From contig JAVVVE010000019.1 of assembly GCA_036652815.1 (NCBI GenBank), positions 1 through 46,772 on the forward strand: DNA of 46,772 nt, given 5' to 3'. The translations under genes were made by a program, and so were the position numbers. A model generated the notes under the pieces. That model was not told where the DNA came from. It did not search any database and was given only the letters and a program-made list of their open reading frames with translations. Below, piece after piece: positions 8,761-17,368 of the stretch; within the stretch, counting starts at the first letter, position 1; the number at the start of each line of letters is the position of its first letter. Source of the stretch: SZUA-378 sp036652815 (GTDB lineage: Bacteria; Bacillota; Clostridia; Lachnospirales; Lachnospiraceae).

Positions 8761-10503
8761 TTAACAGATTTTGGGGAAATGAATGGTAACGGTAGTTCCT
8801 ACATCGATGGCGGATTGGATGTCCAAGCCATAGGTCGAACCATATTTTAACTGTAACCGTTCATGGATATTGTGTAAACCAAAATGCTTGGGCATCATTA
8901 ACTCGGAGGGCTTAAAAATCCGATCTAATAACGAAGAAGAAATCCCACGTCCATTATCTTCAACTTCAATAAAGATATCGTCTGAGTCAAGCCATCCTTT
9001 GATTACAATATGACCATGGACAGGGTAACCGGAGAATCCATGCATAACAGAATTTTCCACAATGGGCTGCAGGATTAATTTTAGGATGGTATACTCTTTT
9101 AATTCCATTGGAATATCTATGCTATAGGTAAATAAAAGCGGTGTCCTGATGAGCTGTATTTCCAAATAGTCTTTTACTAAATGCAGTTCTTCCCGAATGG
9201 TAATTATATTACGTCCCTTACTGAGAACTGCTTTATAATATCGTCCAAGATGATGAATCATGGAAGCTGCAGTATTATTCTCCTGTATTTCAATCAGGCC
9301 ACTGATGTTATCCAAACAATTATATAGAAAATGAGGATTGATTTGTGCTTGCAATAGGTTGAGCTCATATTCTTTTTTATGGGTTTGTTCTGTATAAATA
9401 TCAATCGTCAACTCCTTGATATTATGAACCATTTCACGAAATTGAACTGCAAGAATACCAATCTCATCGTTGGATTCCAAAGCAATATGTGCTTCTAAAT
9501 TTCCATTTCCCACTTCTTTTGCAAATGCGGTTAAAGAGGTAAGAGGGCGTACCAGACTTTTGGCAAGCATGGTAGCTAATAATATCGTAATACAGATAAG
9601 AGCGATTCCTATTAAGGTAAGAAACCATAGTAGATGAAAAGCTTCTGTAAACAGTCTGGAATAGGGAAAGGTATGAATCATATACCAGTTTTCCTGTACA
9701 AGAGGTGTAATCAGTAAAACATTTTTTGCATGCTCCAGTTCGATTATGTGCTGTGTATCCAAATCGGTGTTGAGATAAGCAGCAATCTGGGGAGCGATTT
9801 TTGTATTTAAAAGAGAACGATCCTGAGCCGATAAAATCATTCCATTTTGATCCGTTAAATAGAAATGACTATCATCTTCGGAATTTAAGGTTCGATAAGC
9901 TTCATAAAAAAGACTTTCTTTGATATCAAAGGTAAGGATACCGAGGCATTTGCCGGATTGTACATCAATGAGAGACTTTGATATATTAATGGCACTTCCA
10001 TTTTGAGGATTCTGAGAGGGACTCAATTGAATCTGCCCACCCTTTTGTGTGATAGCAGTATATCGCTCTCGTGCTTCCTGAGTGGGATTTTGGGAGATGG
10101 TATCTGTTTTAATGTCATAAAGTTTATTGTCGGCGGTGTGGATATATCCATCGGTGATGAGACTGCCAATATCCATAATGTTATAGATAGAAGAATGGAT
10201 AGCGGTAGCAAAAAGATATTTTCCATAGGTTGTTTGAGGATAGGTCGAACGCAGTGTTTGCTGCAAGGTATTATCTGTGGAAAAAGCTTTGATATTATAC
10301 TTTAAATTACTCAAGATACTATCGGTTTGGTTAGCAACCAGATGTAGTTTGTCGGTAGTATTTTGCATCACATCTTCATTACTGTTACGGATAATGAGAG
10401 AAACGGAAATAGTTAATATGATTAGCACGGAGATGATGTTAATCGGTAAAAATAAAATAATAATTTTATGCCGTAATTGTAAATTTTTCCAAAATGTTTT
10501 CAT
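8761..10503 (-). CDS. YesM-type membrane sensor histidine kinase
   Basis: A 580-residue sensor kinase: a first membrane helix (about 14-38), an extracytoplasmic Cache-like sensor region (about 40-285), a second helix (about 290-314), HAMP (315-368), then a His_kinase/HATPase module with phosphoacceptor His391 in QINPHFLYN, the N box QPIVEN (479-484), and EDNGRG (515-520). The start is taken at the ATG at 10503, which has AGGTGA eight bases upstream; an in-frame GTG at 10515 overlaps that ribosome site and would add four residues. It is the first gene of a two-gene operon with the response regulator. It probably senses a plant-derived saccharide outside the cell, or the state of the binding protein encoded at 10714. 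A TATAAT-like -10 lies on this strand at 10547-10542. Confidence 0.9.
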   Translation of the reverse strand: MKTFWKNLQLRHKIIILFLPINIISVLIILTISVSLIIRNSNEDVMQNTTDKLHLVANQTDSILSNLKYNIKAFSTDNTLQQTLRSTYPQTTYGKYLFATAIHSSIYNIMDIGSLITDGYIHTADNKLYDIKTDTISQNPTQEARERYTAITQKGGQIQLSPSQNPQNGSAINISKSLIDVQSGKCLGILTFDIKESLFYEAYRTLNSEDDSHFYLTDQNGMILSAQDRSLLNTKIAPQIAAYLNTDLDTQHIIELEHAKNVLLITPLVQENWYMIHTFPYSRLFTEAFHLLWFLTLIGIALICITILLATMLAKSLVRPLTSLTAFAKEVGNGNLEAHIALESNDEIGILAVQFREMVHNIKELTIDIYTEQTHKKEYELNLLQAQINPHFLYNCLDNISGLIEIQENNTAASMIHHLGRYYKAVLSKGRNIITIREELHLVKDYLEIQLIRTPLLFTYSIDIPMELKEYTILKLILQPIVENSVMHGFSGYPVHGHIVIKGWLDSDDIFIEVEDNGRGISSSLLDRIFKPSELMMPKHFGLHNIHERLQLKYGSTYGLDIQSAIDVGTTVTIHFPKIC

Positions 10504-10713
10504 AGTCAGCTTCACCTATTTCGTAGTATTCTATAGGAAGAATTATACCCTAAAAAATATTAAAAAAGAAGTTATAACCGAGAAGAAGACGTTTTTTTCC
10601 ATACCGCATCATAAAATTCCATTCTCTTCTTAAAATGAATACGATATTATGGAAAAGTGCACAACAAAGAACATAAGAACTCATAATTAGAAAATTTACA
10701 GGAGGAAAGCAAT

Positions 10714-12087
10714 ATGAAAAACTGGAAAAGAATGATGGCATTGGCATTAACGCTTACGATGGGATGTTCCCTGTCGGCATGCGGCAATAAAAGTGAAACA
10801 GAACAAACAGAGGTAAAAAGCGAAGCTGTTTCACAGAAAAACGAAGCAGAACAGACAGAAGCTGCAGGAGAAAAAGTTAAGTTAAATATGCTTTTCAATG
10901 ATACGGATGAAAATGTGCAGAAAGAAATGGAATATGTGATGCAACATTTACCGGAAGTATTACCTAATATTGAAGTCACATTGGATATGAGCCCGGGAGA
11001 TGCACAGACTTATGAAACCAAAGTAAGAACTATGATTTCAGCAGGCGGTGAGGGTTTGGATGTTTGGTGGGAACGTGGTGGCAGCTTTGCTACATCCATC
11101 TTGAATTCCGGCAGTGCCTTAGCATTGGATCAGTACTTAGAAGCAGCTAATTATTGGGATAAAGTAATCCCTTCAGCAAAGCTTCCGGCATCAGATGGAA
11201 AAATATATGCGGTACCGTTTGAGGATATTGCATATGAGATTATGCTGTACAATAAGGCGATATTCAAAGAAAACAATTTGGAGATTCCAAAGACGGTAGA
11301 AGATTTAAAGAAGGTAGTGGAAGTGCTTGCAAAAACGGAATATACACCTATTTCAGTAGGAGCAAAAGATGGTTGGTGTGCAGCCATGATGGTAGAGGGA
11401 TTTGCGTACTCTATTGATCCGCAGATTACTAAAAAAATAGTAGATGGAGAAGCCAAATTCTCAGAGGAACCGTATCAACAAGCAGCACAAGTGATGAAGG
11501 AACTCTTGGATATGGGAGCATTTTCAAAAAATGTTGCATTAACGGGCATCGATGAAGCTTTACCATTATTTGAAACCGGAAAAGCAGCTATGATGGCAAA
11601 TGGTTCGTGGGCAGTGGCTTCCTGTGCAGATAAAATGGGAGAAGATTTTGGATATTTCTATTACCCGGTTATCAAGACAGAAGATGTAGATAAATATGGA
11701 AAAAATGCAGCCGGAGGAGTAAAACAGAATTCGGGCATGATGGCTTATGCAGGGACTGAACATCCGGAGGAAGCAGCAGCACTTTGTCAGGCTGTGGCAG
11801 AACTGAGATGCAAATATGTATATGAAGAAAAAGGAAATCCATTTACGGTATATAAAGCAGACAAAATGGGTTGGAAACAGGCAGGAGAATTTGCAGAACC
11901 GGTAGCACAGCTTGCACAGGATATGCAGAATTTTGAATTTGTATATGGTTTGGTTCAAGATGTAATGCCTACCTCAGCAGCATCATCAGGTGTGATGCAG
12001 AATACCAGCAAATTTATGACTAATACCAGTGAGTATACAGTGGAAGATTATTTACAGGATATGGACAAAGCAGCTTTAGAAGAATAA
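10714..12087 (+). CDS. ABC sugar importer, solute-binding lipoprotein (CUT1)
   Basis: A 457-residue extracellular binding protein. The N-terminus is a lipoprotein signal peptide with lipobox LSAC and lipidated Cys23, followed by a Glu/Lys/Ser-rich linker to about residue 50. The body has the fold and motifs of family 1 carbohydrate-binding proteins (GKIYAVPFEDIAYEIMLYNK; ETGKAAMMANGSWAV). AGGAGG lies eight bases before the ATG. A hairpin after the gene (12127-12172) separates it from the two permease genes, which would allow more binding protein than permease. Neighbouring genes suggest a plant glycoside or oligosaccharide as ligand; the sequence does not say which. Confidence 0.9.
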   Translation: MKNWKRMMALALTLTMGCSLSACGNKSETEQTEVKSEAVSQKNEAEQTEAAGEKVKLNMLFNDTDENVQKEMEYVMQHLPEVLPNIEVTLDMSPGDAQTYETKVRTMISAGGEGLDVWWERGGSFATSILNSGSALALDQYLEAANYWDKVIPSAKLPASDGKIYAVPFEDIAYEIMLYNKAIFKENNLEIPKTVEDLKKVVEVLAKTEYTPISVGAKDGWCAAMMVEGFAYSIDPQITKKIVDGEAKFSEEPYQQAAQVMKELLDMGAFSKNVALTGIDEALPLFETGKAAMMANGSWAVASCADKMGEDFGYFYYPVIKTEDVDKYGKNAAGGVKQNSGMMAYAGTEHPEEAAALCQAVAELRCKYVYEEKGNPFTVYKADKMGWKQAGEFAEPVAQLAQDMQNFEFVYGLVQDVMPTSAASSGVMQNTSKFMTNTSEYTVEDYLQDMDKAALEE

Positions 12088-12126
12088 TAATTAAATAGGA
12101 AGAATCAAAATAGTGAGATAGAAAAC

Positions 12127-12172
12127 TGGCTGCCGGAAGAAACTTAACATAAACTTTTGTGCAGCCATTTTT
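12127..12172 (+). terminator. Intercistronic hairpin with U-tract, likely attenuator
   Basis: TGGCTGC (12127-12133) pairs with GCAGCCA (12161-12167), followed by TTTTT (12168-12172). The 7-bp GC-rich stem lies between the binding-protein gene and the first permease, so it would partly terminate or protect the upstream mRNA and set the binding protein above the permeases. Confidence 0.5.
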
Positions 12173-12206
12173 ATCAATATTTATTTGGGTTTTAGAAGGA
12201 GTATAT

Positions 12207-13091
12207 ATGAAAAAAGTATTGGAAAACAAGTGGTATATTTTTATCCTTTCGGCGCCTGCGGTTCTGCTGTTTAGTGCTTTTGTGCTGTATCCATTAGGTA
12301 ATATTATCCTGATGTCATTTCAGAAAACAGATGGATTGTCTCCGGCAACATTTGCAGGATTTGGTAATTTTATAAAGTTATTTTCTGATGAGGGATTTAT
12401 GAGAGCCAATCTTGCATCAATAGGACTATGCTTGCTTGCGGTTATTTTTAATGCGGCATTGGCAATTGCAGTTGCAATTTTATTATTTGCATTGGGAAAG
12501 AAAGCACAAAAAATATTGCGTACCGCTTTTTTGATCCCGTTGGTATTATCGATCTCTGTTATTTCACAGCTATGGCTGACTATATATCATGCAGATTGGG
12601 GCTTGCTCAATACATTTCTAGATAAAATAGGACTTGGCTTTTTACAGAATGAGTGGCTTATTAATCCAAATACTGCGATGATATGCATCGCTGTCGTTGG
12701 TATGTGGTGGATGTTTGGTATGGATTTGCTGTTGGCATATTCAGGAATCAAAGCTATTCCGGAAAGTTATTTTGAGGCGGCTGAAATTGATGGAGCCGGT
12801 TTTTGGCAGATCGTTAAGAATATTACACTGCCGTTGTTAAAAGATGTGGCAAAGATATGCTTTATTATTTCAGCAACAGGTGGCTTATATACCTTTCCAC
12901 AGGTATTCATTATGACCGGTGGAGGCCCCGGAGATTTGACGCAGACCATCATGATGTACATGTATAGACAGGCCTTTTCTAATCAACGATACGGCTTGGC
13001 AGCCGCAGTAGCAGTAATCGCTATTTTGGAAACCTGTGTTGTGCTTTTACTGATTACCAGAATATTTAGACAAAAAAAGGAACTATCGTAG
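12207..13091 (+). CDS. ABC sugar importer, permease 1 (CUT1, MalF/UgpA-like)
   Basis: A 294-residue inner-membrane permease with six predicted membrane helices. The EAA loop that contacts the ATPase is ESYFEAAEIDGAGFWQ, in the usual place before the last helices, followed by MTGGGPGDLT. The ATG at 12207 has AAGGAG five bases upstream; reading from 12159 would run through the intercistronic hairpin and is not credible. It is followed after 18 bases by the second permease. No ATPase gene is in the window, so a shared MsmX/UgpC-type ATPase encoded elsewhere is expected, as is usual for this family in Firmicutes. Confidence 0.92.
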   Translation: MKKVLENKWYIFILSAPAVLLFSAFVLYPLGNIILMSFQKTDGLSPATFAGFGNFIKLFSDEGFMRANLASIGLCLLAVIFNAALAIAVAILLFALGKKAQKILRTAFLIPLVLSISVISQLWLTIYHADWGLLNTFLDKIGLGFLQNEWLINPNTAMICIAVVGMWWMFGMDLLLAYSGIKAIPESYFEAAEIDGAGFWQIVKNITLPLLKDVAKICFIISATGGLYTFPQVFIMTGGGPGDLTQTIMMYMYRQAFSNQRYGLAAAVAVIAILETCVVLLLITRIFRQKKELS

Positions 13092-13109
13092 AATTGGAGG
13101 GAAAAAGCA

Positions 13110-13946
13110 ATGAAGTTTCAACATAAAACAACAAAAATATTATTTACGATTATCTTTACGATTGGCGCTTTCACATCGGTATATCCTCTTTTCTGGATGT
13201 TTCTAAATTCCTTTAAAGATACAAACGAGATTATGACCGGAAGTTCTTTTGGTCTTCCGGATGTGTGGAAAATCCAAAACTATACAGATGCACTATTTGA
13301 ACGGGGGATTCTCCGATTTTTCCTAAACAGCGTGTTAATTACAGGCTGCACCATCGTATTGACTGTTGTGGTTTCTACGATGTTAGCTTATGCACTGACC
13401 AGAATGAAATGGAAGCTATCGGGAAAATTAAATTCCATTATCACACTGGGAATCTTACTGCCGTCTCAAATTGTTATAGTACCTATTTTTATTATGCTGC
13501 GTAATATGCATTTGATCAATAATCCGCTTTCTCTGATTTTGACGATTTCTGCTTTCAATATTGCCATGTCAACATTGATGGCAAGTAGTTTTATGAGAGC
13601 TATTCCGCAAGAGATGGAAGAAGCTGCGGTTATGGATGGGGCAGGTATCCTTACGATTTTATTTCGTATTATCACACCTATTATTAAACCTGCCATTGCT
13701 ACTATGTGTATTAATATTTTTATTAATAGCTGGAATGAGTTTATCTATTCTTTGGTATTGATTAGTGGAGAACAGTTCCGTACTTTACCGATTGCGTTGA
13801 TGAATTATTCTTCAGGTAAATATGGTACAGATTATGGTGGTATGTTTGCAGCTATGACGATTACCAGTATATTGCCGGTACTGCTTTTTATATTTTTTAG
13901 TAATGAAGTGGAAAAGAGTCTCTCAGCAGGTGCGATTTTAAAATAA
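13110..13946 (+). CDS. ABC sugar importer, permease 2 (CUT1, MalG/UgpE-like)
   Basis: A 278-residue permease with six predicted membrane helices. It has the N-terminal SVYPLFWMFLNSFKDTNEI signature and the EAA loop MEEAAVMDGAGILT. A GGAGG ribosome site lies 12 bases before the ATG. It pairs with the permease ending at 13091 and is followed after 38 bases by the ADP-ribosylglycohydrolase-family gene in the same operon, so the imported molecule is probably that enzyme's substrate. Confidence 0.92.
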   Translation: MKFQHKTTKILFTIIFTIGAFTSVYPLFWMFLNSFKDTNEIMTGSSFGLPDVWKIQNYTDALFERGILRFFLNSVLITGCTIVLTVVVSTMLAYALTRMKWKLSGKLNSIITLGILLPSQIVIVPIFIMLRNMHLINNPLSLILTISAFNIAMSTLMASSFMRAIPQEMEEAAVMDGAGILTILFRIITPIIKPAIATMCINIFINSWNEFIYSLVLISGEQFRTLPIALMNYSSGKYGTDYGGMFAAMTITSILPVLLFIFFSNEVEKSLSAGAILK

Positions 13947-13984
13947 AGTAGAATGATATGAGATTTTACAGAGGAGAATAGGTT

Positions 13985-15859
13985 ATGGAACTGATGAAAT
14001 TAGGCTATGAGGAGTATTATGATAAAGTATATGGTGGATGGTTGGGAAAATGTCTTGGTGGAGCAGCCGGAGCACCGGTAGAGGGTATCAAACAGCTTAT
14101 AACAACAAAGCATTACCGAGAATTGTTTCGATCCGATCTTCCCAATGATGATTTAGATTTACAATTGTTATGGTTAGAGGTCATGCAAAAAAAAGGGTTT
14201 GCAATCACAGCCGAAGATTTGGCATATGCGTGGAACAAACAATGCTGGTATCCATTTAGTGAGTATGGTATTTTTCTTAAAAATTACGAACGTGGTATTA
14301 TGCCACCGTATAGTGGATGGTTTAACAATCCTTTATTTTGTGAAGGAGAAGGATCACCTATCCGATCAGAAATATGGGCGATGGTCTTTCCGGGGCGTCC
14401 GGCATTGGCAGCAGAATATGCAAAACTTGATTCCAGTCTGGATCATAGCGGTGCTTCTGTATGGATAGAACAATACTATGCTGCGATAGAAGCTGCGGCT
14501 TTTTATGAATCTGATATCTTAAAGCTATTGAACACTTATTTATGCTATCTGCCAAAGGATTCCAGACCGTATCTCTGTGTGCAGGAAACCATCTCTTATT
14601 ATCATGGTGGTAATAGAGACTGGGTTAAAGCGAGAACGCATATGCTACAAAGATTTGGACATCATGAGTTTACAAATGCTGTTACCAATTTAGGATTGGT
14701 CGTTATCGCCTTACTATATGGACAAAACGATATGGATTGCATTATTAATATAGCGTTTAGGAGCGGTTATGACGCGGACTGTACCTGTGCAACGGCAGGC
14801 GCTCTGTTTGGCATTATTGTGGGTGCTTCCGGAATCGAGGAATCTTTGAAACGTATGGTACAGGATACTTTTGTTGTAGGGATTGATTTAGAGAATAAAA
14901 ATGATTCTATTCAAACGTTGACACAAGAGACTTGTGCATTAGGAATAAAAGCATTACAGGAGGTTGATTCTTCAATCTTAAAACCAAAGATCGAAACAGA
15001 AGTCACAATAGAGGTGAAATATCTGCAAAGACCGGCGATAGGCTTAGATGATACCTGCGAGATCATGATTAAGCTTACCAATCATACCGATCATATCATC
15101 AAAGGAACTCTAAAGCTGCAGAAGCTTCCGACTGGCTGGAATGCTGCAAAAAATGATATTTATGTGGAATTACAAGCGGGGGAAATGCAAAACATTGAAA
15201 ATTGCATTACTACGGGAAAAGAAGTTTCATTTTTGAACAATACCAATATTTTAGAGATAACTTATGATTCCTATCGTAAGGAGTTTGGTATTGCAGGTGC
15301 CTCGATATGGAAAGCCATAGGTCCGTTTTTTCAGCAATTGGATAAGAAAGACAGAGAAGGACTGCCATCTCCACATGGCGAAAATTGTATCTTACCTTCT
15401 TTGGAATGTATGGTTAATAATATGGTATTCATCGATAAACCATATATTGATGAAACAAAACTTCAAGCGGAAATACAACGGGAAGAGAGCCAAATTATCA
15501 ATGCATATGAGGATCTCATACCATGTGATGATGTATTTACGTATCGTGGGCAGGGCTGTGTATATCTGTCACAGACAATTGAGTCTCCGGCAGACAGAGA
15601 AGCGTGGATTGTTTTGGGCAATAATGATGGATTCCGTATCTGGGTCAACGATCAATTGGTTATGGAGCGTGACGAAATAAGGTTATGGACACCCTATAAT
15701 AATTATGAGATTATTCCTTTGAAAAAAGGAAAAAACGAGATTGTTTTAAAACTGTTAAAAAGAACGGAACATCTACAATTTAGCTTTGGAATCCGTAAAT
15801 ATGAAGGAGAACATTTCCATAGAAAAAGGTGGTATGTGGATTTTAAATCATATCGGTAG
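13985..15859 (+). CDS. ADP-ribosylglycohydrolase-family protein with C-terminal beta domains, putative glycoside hydrolase
   Basis: A 624-residue protein with no signal peptide or membrane helix. Residues 10-325 are an ADP-ribosylglycohydrolase domain: YGGWLGKCLGGAAGAPVEG, the metal motif NDDLDLQ (54-60), and the second metal motif SGYDADCTCATAGALFG (260-276). The remainder is not part of the standard family: a beta-rich region (about 335-435, NHTDHIIKGTLKLQKLPTGW) and a jelly-roll-like end (about 480-605, NNDGFRIWVNDQLVMERD) like the sugar-binding modules of glycoside hydrolases. A GAGGAG site precedes the ATG. It is the last gene of a sugar-importer operon and is closed by a strong terminator. 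Known members cleave ADP-ribosyl or ribofuranosyl bonds; here the context points to a furanosidic plant sugar such as an apioside. That substrate is inference. Confidence 0.75.
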   Translation: MELMKLGYEEYYDKVYGGWLGKCLGGAAGAPVEGIKQLITTKHYRELFRSDLPNDDLDLQLLWLEVMQKKGFAITAEDLAYAWNKQCWYPFSEYGIFLKNYERGIMPPYSGWFNNPLFCEGEGSPIRSEIWAMVFPGRPALAAEYAKLDSSLDHSGASVWIEQYYAAIEAAAFYESDILKLLNTYLCYLPKDSRPYLCVQETISYYHGGNRDWVKARTHMLQRFGHHEFTNAVTNLGLVVIALLYGQNDMDCIINIAFRSGYDADCTCATAGALFGIIVGASGIEESLKRMVQDTFVVGIDLENKNDSIQTLTQETCALGIKALQEVDSSILKPKIETEVTIEVKYLQRPAIGLDDTCEIMIKLTNHTDHIIKGTLKLQKLPTGWNAAKNDIYVELQAGEMQNIENCITTGKEVSFLNNTNILEITYDSYRKEFGIAGASIWKAIGPFFQQLDKKDREGLPSPHGENCILPSLECMVNNMVFIDKPYIDETKLQAEIQREESQIINAYEDLIPCDDVFTYRGQGCVYLSQTIESPADREAWIVLGNNDGFRIWVNDQLVMERDEIRLWTPYNNYEIIPLKKGKNEIVLKLLKRTEHLQFSFGIRKYEGEHFHRKRWYVDFKSYR

Positions 15860-15867
15860 TGAACTGC

Positions 15868-15910
15868 AAATAAGGACATCATTTTTTACAAGTGATGTCC
15901 TTATTTTAAT
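15868..15910 (+). terminator. Rho-independent terminator
   Basis: A perfect 14-bp stem (15868-15881 with 15893-15906; left arm AAATAAGGACATCA) with an 11-base loop, followed by a short T-rich run. It lies 8 bases after the ADP-ribosylglycohydrolase-family gene and separates that operon from rhaBA. Confidence 0.75.
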
Positions 15911-15952
15911 AAAAAAAATCAACTATAATAAAAATAAAAAGGGGTGAAAAGA

Positions 15953-17368
15953 TTGAATGCTTATTATTTGGCAATTGATATAGGAGCTTCCAGCGGAAGA
16001 CATATTCTGGCACATATGCAGGATGGTAAACTGCAGTTAGAGGAAATACACCGTTTTACAAATGGGATGCATGTGCGGGATGGGAGCTTGTGCTGGGATG
16101 CAGAGACTCTGTTTGGGGAGATCAAACAAGGACTGAAAAAGTGTAAAGAGATTGGGAAGATACCGGTTAGTGTCGGCATCGATACATGGGGCGTAGACTT
16201 TGTTCTCCTTGATCAGGATGACAATATCATAGGAGATGCAGTAGGCTATCGAGATGATAGAACAAAAGAGATGGATATAGAAGTCAATAAGCACATCGCA
16301 CCGGATGCACTATATCAGAGAACAGGTATACAGAAACAGATATTTAATACGATATATCAGCTTATGTCGATTAAGGTAAAACAGCCACATGATCTGGAGC
16401 TGGCTACGACGATGCTGCTGATACCGGATTATTTTAATTACTGTTTAACCGGTATTAAAGCAACGGAATATACAAATGCCACTACCACACAGCTGGTGAG
16501 TCCGCATAGTAAAGACTGGGATTATGATTTGATTGACACATTAAACTATCCCAAAAGACTCTTTGCTGAGATAAAGAAGCCGGGCTCAGTGCTTGGCAGC
16601 GTAACCAAAGAGGTGGCAGAGGAGATAGGTTTTACCTGTCAGGTGGTATTGCCTGCGACGCATGATACGGGATCTGCGGTAGTTGCGGTTCCCAGTTCAC
16701 AAGAGCATACGCTCTATATCAGCTCAGGAACCTGGTCATTGATGGGTGTGGAAAGACAGCTTGCTGATTGTTCGATGCACAGTCACAATTTGAATTTGAC
16801 AAATGAAGGAGGATATGAATATAGATTCCGTTATTTGAAGAATATTATGGGGCTATGGATGATTCAATCTGTTCGAAAAGAAATAGGAAGTGCCTATAGC
16901 TTTGGGGATATCTGCCAGATGGCAGAGAAAGAGCAGATCACATCTATCCTGGATTGTAATGCGGAGTGCTTTCTGGCACCGGATAGCATGGTTGATGCAG
17001 TGCAGACATATTGTGAAGCAACGCATCAGGAGGTACCGCAGACTCTCGGTGAGATAGCATGCGTAATCTATCACAGTCTGGCAGAGTGCTATGCCAAGAC
17101 GGTACAACAATTGGAAGAGATCACCGCATGTCATTATGCCACGGTGCATGTAGTCGGCGGAGGAGCGAATGCCGCATATTTAAACCAACTGACTGCAAAT
17201 GCTACGGAAAAGACGGTTTTGGCAGGTCCGACAGAAGCTACGGCAATCGGGAATATCACAGTACAGATGATCACAGATGGAGCAATTGAAAATCTACAGG
17301 AAGCAAGAACAATAGTCAGAGCATCTTTTGAGATGCAGCAGTATGAACCTAGGAGGGTAAAAGGATGA
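15953..17368 (+). CDS. rhaB: Rhamnulokinase
   Basis: A 471-residue FGGY-family kinase that phosphorylates L-rhamnulose to L-rhamnulose 1-phosphate in the cytoplasm. Diagnostic RhaB segments are AIDIGASSGRHI, GIDTWGVDFVLLD, YRDDRT, QRTGIQKQIFNTIYQL, LPATHDTGSAV and SSGTWSLMGVE. The start is taken as TTG at 15953 because AAAGGGGTG lies about six bases upstream; a GTG at 15944 lies inside that ribosome site and would add three residues. It overlaps rhaA by ATGA. A possible -10 box, TATAAT at 15924-15929, lies just after the preceding terminator, without a clear -35 box, as expected for an activated promoter. No rhamnulose-1-phosphate aldolase (rhaD) gene is in the window. Confidence 0.95.
   Translation: MNAYYLAIDIGASSGRHILAHMQDGKLQLEEIHRFTNGMHVRDGSLCWDAETLFGEIKQGLKKCKEIGKIPVSVGIDTWGVDFVLLDQDDNIIGDAVGYRDDRTKEMDIEVNKHIAPDALYQRTGIQKQIFNTIYQLMSIKVKQPHDLELATTMLLIPDYFNYCLTGIKATEYTNATTTQLVSPHSKDWDYDLIDTLNYPKRLFAEIKKPGSVLGSVTKEVAEEIGFTCQVVLPATHDTGSAVVAVPSSQEHTLYISSGTWSLMGVERQLADCSMHSHNLNLTNEGGYEYRFRYLKNIMGLWMIQSVRKEIGSAYSFGDICQMAEKEQITSILDCNAECFLAPDSMVDAVQTYCEATHQEVPQTLGEIACVIYHSLAECYAKTVQQLEEITACHYATVHVVGGGANAAYLNQLTANATEKTVLAGPTEATAIGNITVQMITDGAIENLQEARTIVRASFEMQQYEPRRVKG

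Noticed and set aside
10003..10633. Plus-strand frames opposite the first sensor kinase
   Set aside because: They mirror the kinase coding sequence, have no ribosome sites, and encode no recognisable domain.
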